Positions 59,527 through 64,000 of a stretch of DNA of 64,000 nt are shown piece by piece. Below the pieces are notes generated by a model. The model was not told the origin of the DNA. It saw nothing but the letters and a program-made list of their open reading frames with translations, and searched no databases. Within the stretch, counting starts at the first letter, position 1. Every line of letters begins with the position of its first letter. Location of the stretch: contig NZ_CP023865.1 in NCBI RefSeq assembly GCF_003711105.1, positions 1,586,001 to 1,650,000 of the forward strand. The letters run 5' to 3'. The DNA is from Actinoplanes teichomyceticus ATCC 31121. Its GTDB lineage: Bacteria; Actinomycetota; Actinomycetes; Mycobacteriales; Micromonosporaceae. Position numbers and translations under genes: made by a program.

Positions 59527-60882
59527 TCAGGGGCGTTCGACGTGCGCGCCCAGCGCGGCCAGCTTGGCCTCGAAGTCCTCGTAACCGCGCTTGATCAGGT
59601 CAACCCCGTACACCCGGGAGGTGCCCTCGGCGGCCAGCGCCGCGATCAGGTGCGCGAAACCGGCCCGCAGGTCCGGGATGACCAGGTCGGCGGCGTGCAA
59701 CTTGGACGGCCCGGCGATCACCGCGGAGTGCATGAAGTTGCGGCGGCCGAACCGGCACGGGGTGCCGCCGAGGCAGTCGCGGTAGACCTGGATGGTCGCG
59801 CCCATCTGGTTGAGCGCCTCGGTGTAGCCGAGCCGCTGCTCGTACACCGTCTCGTGCATGATCGAGATGCCGCGCGCCTGGGTCAGCGCGACCACCAGCG
59901 GCTGCTGCCAGTCGGTCATGAAGCCGGGGTGCACGTCGGTCTCCAGCGCCACGGCCCGCAGCTCGCCGCCGGGGTGCCAGAACTTGATGCCGCCCTCGGA
60001 GCCGGTGACGCCGTCGCGGGCCACCCGGTCGTCGGTGATCTTCAGCTCGCCGCCGATCGACCGGAAGACGTTCAGGAACGTCATCATGTCGGCCTGCCGG
60101 GCGCCGACCACCTCGATCTCGCCGCGGGTGGCGAGCGCGGCGGCGGCCCAGCTGGCGGCCTCGATCCGGTCCGGGATCGGCTTGTGCTCGTAGCCGTAGA
60201 GCCGCGGCACGCCCTGGATCTCGATCACCCGGTCGGTGTGCACCGTGATGATCGCGCCCATCTTCTGCAGCACGCAGATCAGGTCGATGATCTCCGGCTC
60301 GATGGCGGCGTTGCGCAGCTCGGTGACACCCTCCGCGCGGACCGCGGTGAGCAGCACCTGCTCGGTCGCGCCGACGCTCGGGTACGGCAGCTCCAGCTTG
60401 GCCCCGTGCAGCCCGTTCGGGGCGCTCAGGTGCATGCCCTCCGGGCTCTTGTCGACCACCGCGCCGAACTCGCGCAACGCCTGGATGTGGAAGTCGATCG
60501 GGCGCGGGCCGATGTGGCAGCCGCCCAGGTCGGGAATGAACGCGTGCCCGAGGCGGTGCAGCAGGGGGCCGCAGAACAGGATCGGGATGCGGCTCGAACC
60601 GGCGTGCACGTTGATCTCGTCGGTGCTGGCGGACTCCACGTTCGTGGGGTCCATCACCAGCTCGCCGTCCTCGGCGCCGTCGGTGACCTTGACGCCGTGC
60701 AGTTCGAGCAGGCCGCGCACGACCTCGACGTCCCGGATCTCCGGGACGTCGAACAGGCGGCTCGGGGACTCGCCCAGCAGGGCGGCGACCATCGCCTTGG
60801 AGATCAGATTCTTGGCGCCACGGACCCGGATCTGACCCTGCAGCGGCGTACCGCCGTGCACGATCAGGACATCGTCGGTCAA
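59527..60882 (-). CDS. murA: UDP-N-acetylglucosamine 1-carboxyvinyltransferase
   Basis: 451 residues. First committed step of peptidoglycan synthesis, adding enolpyruvyl from PEP to UDP-GlcNAc. Motifs: RGAKNLISKAMVAALL, HAGSSRIPILFCGPLL, the active-site Cys loop GGCHIGPRPIDFH, EVVGARQADMMTFL and DVHPGFMTDWQQP. The Cys is present, so fosfomycin sensitivity is predicted by family knowledge. TTG at 60880-60882 is chosen because CTGGAGG lies just upstream; in-frame sequence beyond it is not conserved-looking. Streptomycetes have two murA genes; this matches the form with a DDVLIVHGGTPL start. Confidence 0.94.
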   Translation of the reverse strand: MTDDVLIVHGGTPLQGQIRVRGAKNLISKAMVAALLGESPSRLFDVPEIRDVEVVRGLLELHGVKVTDGAEDGELVMDPTNVESASTDEINVHAGSSRIPILFCGPLLHRLGHAFIPDLGGCHIGPRPIDFHIQALREFGAVVDKSPEGMHLSAPNGLHGAKLELPYPSVGATEQVLLTAVRAEGVTELRNAAIEPEIIDLICVLQKMGAIITVHTDRVIEIQGVPRLYGYEHKPIPDRIEAASWAAAALATRGEIEVVGARQADMMTFLNVFRSIGGELKITDDRVARDGVTGSEGGIKFWHPGGELRAVALETDVHPGFMTDWQQPLVVALTQARGISIMHETVYEQRLGYTEALNQMGATIQVYRDCLGGTPCRFGRRNFMHSAVIAGPSKLHAADLVIPDLRAGFAHLIAALAAEGTSRVYGVDLIKRGYEDFEAKLAALGAHVERP

Positions 60883-60967
60883 CGTAACCTCCAGCCGGTG
60901 GGCGCGTGGGCGCCCGGTGATCGAGGGGCGGAACTCGGGTGGGGGTACCCGATTCTGCAACCGGGGA

Positions 60968-60973
60968 AGCATA
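60968..60973 (-). promoter_or_regulatory. Possible murA -10 box
   Basis: TATGCT on the minus strand, giving a leader of about 80 nt before the TTG start. Confidence 0.35.
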
Positions 60974-61041
60974 GCGCTGAGTGACAAGTACGCCAGTCGT
61001 AGCGCGGCCGAGAAACGCCGCTGGATGCAAAATTGCAGGGA

Positions 61042-61083
61042 GTAGCCGGGGAATCGACTGAGGGTGGGGAATTCCCCGGCTAC
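61042..61083 (-). terminator. Hairpin terminator after nadA
   Basis: GTAGCCGGGGAAT / ATTCCCCGGCTAC, a perfect 13-bp stem with a 16-nt loop, 6 nt after the nadA stop codon; a short AATTTTGC follows some way downstream. Confidence 0.65.
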
Positions 61084-61089
61084 ACAGCG

Positions 61090-62259
61090 TTACGGCAAGG
61101 AGAGCATCCGGTCAAGCGCGACACGGGCCTCGTGCGCGGTCTTCCCGTCCACCGTGATCTGGTTCGGCACCCGGCCGGCGACCAGCTCCTCCAGCGCCCA
61201 CACCAGGTGGGGCAGGTCGATCCGGTTCATCGTCGAGCAGTAGCAGACCGTCCGGTCGAGGAACATGACCTGCTTGTCCGGGTGGGCCAGGGCCAGCCGG
61301 CGCACCAGGTTCAGCTCGGTGCCGATCGCCCAGGCCGACCCGGCCGGCGCGGCCTCCAGCGTCTTGATGATGTACTCGGTCGAGCCGACGTGGTCGGCGG
61401 CGCGGACCACCTCGTGCCGGCACTCCGGGTGGACCAGCACGTTCACCCCGGGCACCCGCTCGCGCACCTCACGCACGCTGTCGACGGTGAACCGGCCGTG
61501 CACCGAGCAGTGCCCCCGCCACAGGATCATCCGGGCGTCGCGCAGCTGCTCGTCGGTCAGCCCGCCGTGCGGCTTGTGCGGGTCGTAGAGCACGCAGTCG
61601 TCCAGGTCGAAGCCCATCTCCAGCACCGCGGTGTTGCGGCCCAGGTGCTGGTCGGGCAGGAAGAACACCTTGCTGCCCTGCTCGAACGCCCAGGTCAGCG
61701 CCCGCTTGGCGTTGGACGAGGTGCACACCACGCCCCCGTTGCGGCCGACGAAGCCCTTGATGTCGGCCGAGGAGTTCATGTACGTCACCGGGACGACGTC
61801 GTCCGCGATCCCGAGGTCCTGGAAGTGCTCCCAGGCCGTCTCCACCTGGCCGAGCACCGCCATGTCGGCCATCGAGCAGCCGGCCGCCAGGTCGGGCAGC
61901 ACGACCTTCTGCTGCGGGGTGGTCAGGATGTCCGCGCTCTCGGCCATGAAGTGCACGCCGCAGAAGACGATGAACTCCGCGTCCGGGCGGGCCGCCGCCT
62001 GCTGGGCCAGCTTGAACGAGTCGCCGGTCACGTCGGCGAACTGGATGACCTCGTCCCGCTGGTAGTGGTGCCCCAGCACGAACACCCGGTCGCCGAGCGC
62101 GGCCTTCGCGGCCGTGGCGCGGGCCACCAGATCGGGGTCGCTGGGGGCGGGCAGGTCACCGGGACAGTCGACGCCCCGCTCGCTCGCCGGGTCGCTGCCC
62201 TTGCCGAGGAGGAGCAGCGCGACAGGGGTGTTTCCAGGTTCGGTCCAGGTCGCGGTCAC
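61090..62259 (-). CDS. nadA: Quinolinate synthase A
   Basis: 389 residues. [4Fe-4S] enzyme that condenses iminoaspartate and dihydroxyacetone phosphate in NAD synthesis. GHHYQRDEVIQFADVTGDS, FCGVHFMAESADIL (first Cys), AAGCSMADM, VCTSSNAKRAL, VLVHPECRHEV and DRTVCYCSTMNRI give the cluster cysteines and substrate residues. nadB and nadC are not in this window. A GTG start; the leader is short. Confidence 0.96.
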   Translation of the reverse strand: MTATWTEPGNTPVALLLLGKGSDPASERGVDCPGDLPAPSDPDLVARATAAKAALGDRVFVLGHHYQRDEVIQFADVTGDSFKLAQQAAARPDAEFIVFCGVHFMAESADILTTPQQKVVLPDLAAGCSMADMAVLGQVETAWEHFQDLGIADDVVPVTYMNSSADIKGFVGRNGGVVCTSSNAKRALTWAFEQGSKVFFLPDQHLGRNTAVLEMGFDLDDCVLYDPHKPHGGLTDEQLRDARMILWRGHCSVHGRFTVDSVREVRERVPGVNVLVHPECRHEVVRAADHVGSTEYIIKTLEAAPAGSAWAIGTELNLVRRLALAHPDKQVMFLDRTVCYCSTMNRIDLPHLVWALEELVAGRVPNQITVDGKTAHEARVALDRMLSLP

Positions 62260-62329
62260 GCCTGCAATCGTCGCACAGCGGGTGGGACGTCAGCTGCGGC
62301 CGGACAGGGTGTGCTGCCACACTCGCGGG

Positions 62330-63439
62330 GTGCGCGTACTGATCTGTCCGGACAAGTTCGCCGGCACCCTGTCCGCCCCCGAAGTCGCCCAGGCGGTCGC
62401 CGACGGCTGGTCCGTCGCTTCCGACGAGCTGGTGCGGCGCCCGATCGCCGACGGCGGCCCGGGCTTCGTCGAGGTGCTGGCCACCGCGCTGGACGGGCGG
62501 CGGATCCCGGTGCGGACCGTCGACCCGCTGGGCCGCCCCGCGCAGGGCGAGATCCTGTACGCCGGCGGCGTCGCCTACGTCGAGAGCGCCCAGGCCTGCG
62601 GCCTGCACCTGCTGACGCCGGCCGAACGCGACCCGAACATCACCACCTCGTACGGCCTGGGCCTGCTGCTGGCCGCCGCGGTGGAGACCGGCGCCGGGCA
62701 GGTGGTGATCGGTCTCGGCGGCTCGGCGGTCAACGACGCGGGCGCCGGCATGCTGGCCGCGCTCGGCGCCGGCCCGGTCGACGTGGCCGGGTACGCGCTG
62801 CCGTACGGCGGCGCTCCGCTGATCACCGCCGAGACGCTGGCCGGGGTGCCGCAGCTGCGGCAGGTCGCGCTGGTCGCGGCCACCGACGTGGACAACCCGC
62901 TGACCGGCCTGCACGGGGCCAGCAACGTCTTCGGCCCGCAGAAGGGCGCCGGCCGCGACGACGTGCTGCGGCTCGACGCCGCCCTGGAGCACTTCGCCGG
63001 CGTACTGGAGAAGGCCTTCGGGGTCGACGGCCTGGCGGCCCGGCCCGGCGCCGGCGCGGCCGGCGGGCTCGGGGCCGCCCTGATCGCCCTCGGCGCCCGG
63101 GTGACCTCCGGGATCGGCCTGGTCAGCGACCTGATCGGGCTGAACCGGGAGCTGGACGCGGCGGACCTGGTGATCACCGGCGAGGGCAGCTTCGACCACC
63201 AGTCGCTGCGCGGCAAGGTGGTCGCCGGGATCGCCGCCGGCGCCCGCGACCGGGGGCTGCCCTGCGTGGTGCTGGCCGGGCGCAACGAGACCGGGCACCG
63301 GGAGGCGTCGGCGGCCGGGGTGACCGAGACGCACACCCTGGTCGAGCATTTCGGCTCGGTCGAGACCGCCCTCACCGAACCGGCGCGCGGCCTGCGGGAA
63401 CTCGCCGCCCGGCTGTCCCGGCAGTGGAGCCGCGGCTGA
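62330..63439 (+). CDS. glxK: Glycerate kinase
   Basis: 369 residues of the GlxK/GarK family: VLICPDKFAGTLSAPEVAQAVADGW, RPIADGGPGFVEVL, VIGLGGSAVNDAGAGML, TDVDNPLTGLHGASNVFGPQKGA and ITGEGSFDHQSLRGKV. It phosphorylates glycerate in glyoxylate/serine metabolism. The GTG start at 62330 gives the conserved N-terminus; CACACT 6 nt upstream may be a -10 box. The neighbour of the Fe-S carrier gene, as Rv2205c is of Rv2204c. Confidence 0.95.
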   Translation: MRVLICPDKFAGTLSAPEVAQAVADGWSVASDELVRRPIADGGPGFVEVLATALDGRRIPVRTVDPLGRPAQGEILYAGGVAYVESAQACGLHLLTPAERDPNITTSYGLGLLLAAAVETGAGQVVIGLGGSAVNDAGAGMLAALGAGPVDVAGYALPYGGAPLITAETLAGVPQLRQVALVAATDVDNPLTGLHGASNVFGPQKGAGRDDVLRLDAALEHFAGVLEKAFGVDGLAARPGAGAAGGLGAALIALGARVTSGIGLVSDLIGLNRELDAADLVITGEGSFDHQSLRGKVVAGIAAGARDRGLPCVVLAGRNETGHREASAAGVTETHTLVEHFGSVETALTEPARGLRELAARLSRQWSRG

Positions 63440-63546
63440 CCCGCCCCGCCGGAGGTGATCTGGATCTGCCCGGATTGGGAATCCCGGGGATTGGGGTTAG
63501 CGTTGCCTGGTACGGCACATGACCGCACCTGGCAGGGAGATACCTA

Positions 63547-63915
63547 GTGACCACTGAAGCGCACACCGAGTCGACCGAGGCGACCGCCCCGACCGGCGTC
63601 ATCTTGACCGACGTCGCGGCTGTGAAGGTCAAGGCCCTGATCGAGCAGGAGGGGCGCGACGACCTGCGCCTGCGCATCGCCGTACAGCCCGGTGGCTGCT
63701 CCGGCCTGCGCTACCAGCTCTTCTTCGACGAGCGCTCGCTCGACGGCGACATCGTCAGCGACTTCGACGGCGTCGAGGTCGTGGTGGACCGGATGAGCGC
63801 GCCCTACCTGGCCGGCGCCACGATCGACTTCGCCGACCGGATCGACGCGCAGGGCTTCACCATCGACAACCCGAACGCGCAGAACTCCTGCGCCTGTGGC
63901 GACTCGTTCCACTGA
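63547..63915 (+). CDS. erpA: ErpA/IscA-type iron-sulfur cluster carrier
   Basis: 122-residue A-type carrier with VILTDVAAVKVKALIEQEG, the first ligand Cys in VQPGGCSGLRY and the C-terminal CACG pair. It passes Fe-S clusters to target enzymes; LipA and NadA in this window are Fe-S proteins and possible clients (inference). AGGGAG precedes the GTG at 63547. Confidence 0.93.
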   Translation: MTTEAHTESTEATAPTGVILTDVAAVKVKALIEQEGRDDLRLRIAVQPGGCSGLRYQLFFDERSLDGDIVSDFDGVEVVVDRMSAPYLAGATIDFADRIDAQGFTIDNPNAQNSCACGDSFH

Positions 63916-63929
63916 TCCGGCAGCTTTTC

Positions 63930-63959
63930 GCAGGCCGTCCCGTCCGCGGGGCGGCCTGC
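63930..63959 (+). terminator. Hairpin after the Fe-S carrier gene
   Basis: GCAGGCCG / CGGCCTGC, 8-bp perfect stem with partly paired GC-rich loop, 15 nt after the stop codon. No T-tract. Confidence 0.5.
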
Positions 63960-64000
63960 TGCACGTGATCGCCCGGTAGTCTCTTTCCGTAACGACCCCG

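Overview
The window is very GC-rich actinobacterial chromosome. Codon use, GTG/TTG starts, TAnnnT -10 boxes placed 6-8 nt before start codons (leaderless transcripts) and the gene families fit a member of the Micromonosporaceae, most likely Actinoplanes or a close relative. The genus is an inference from gene content; there is no rRNA or tRNA gene here to confirm it.

The backbone is a housekeeping locus that I recall as conserved and largely collinear with Mycobacterium tuberculosis Rv2220-Rv2204c: glnA (cut by the left edge), an RDD membrane protein, DUF4191, lipA, lipB, a TIGR01777 epimerase, sucB (2-oxo acid dehydrogenase E2), pepA, gcvT, cobS, cobT (here fused to cobU), a DUF3043 protein, glycerate kinase and an ErpA/IscA-type Fe-S carrier. 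In this window lpd (E3), murA and nadA also lie in it. Lipoate synthesis and transfer (lipA, lipB) sit near the lipoylated E2, its E3 and the glycine-cleavage T-protein, so much of the backbone is lipoyl and one-carbon metabolism. glnA carries a clear double GlnR box.

Several blocks interrupt the backbone. (1) 1.5-21.1 kb holds a complete ESX/type VII secretion system: two small Esx proteins, two larger WXG-like or proline-rich candidate substrates, EccB, EccC, EccD, EccE, an EccA-like AAA ATPase with a beta-helix N-terminus, and a mycosin that has lost every catalytic residue and is also frameshifted. A secreted M4 metalloprotease lies inside the cluster. (2) 24.4-27.2 kb holds an archaeal-type aspartyl-tRNA synthetase behind a T-box leader whose apparent specifier codon is GAC, plus a beta-propeller protein. 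(3) 43.5-47.2 kb holds a toxin-immunity locus of the ESX-exported kind: YbaB-like protein, WXG100 protein, CpnT-like N-terminal domain, EndoU-like nuclease and immunity protein. A decayed tandem copy of its last part lies next to it. (4) 47.2-54.4 kb is one 2408-residue gene with a disordered, repeat-filled body and a TPR plus WG-repeat C-terminus. (5) 54.5-58.8 kb holds a three-gene ABC-2 exporter and an XRE-regulated azlCD pair.

Tandem repeats are frequent at gene 3' ends (6.48, 16.96, 23.06, 37.28 and 39.33 kb). In two cases the repeat unit contains the last codons and the stop codon of the upstream gene. The 1.1-kb gap at 37.3-38.4 kb has no convincing gene but carries a long imperfect inverted repeat. 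No tRNA, rRNA, CRISPR array, IS element or integrase was seen.
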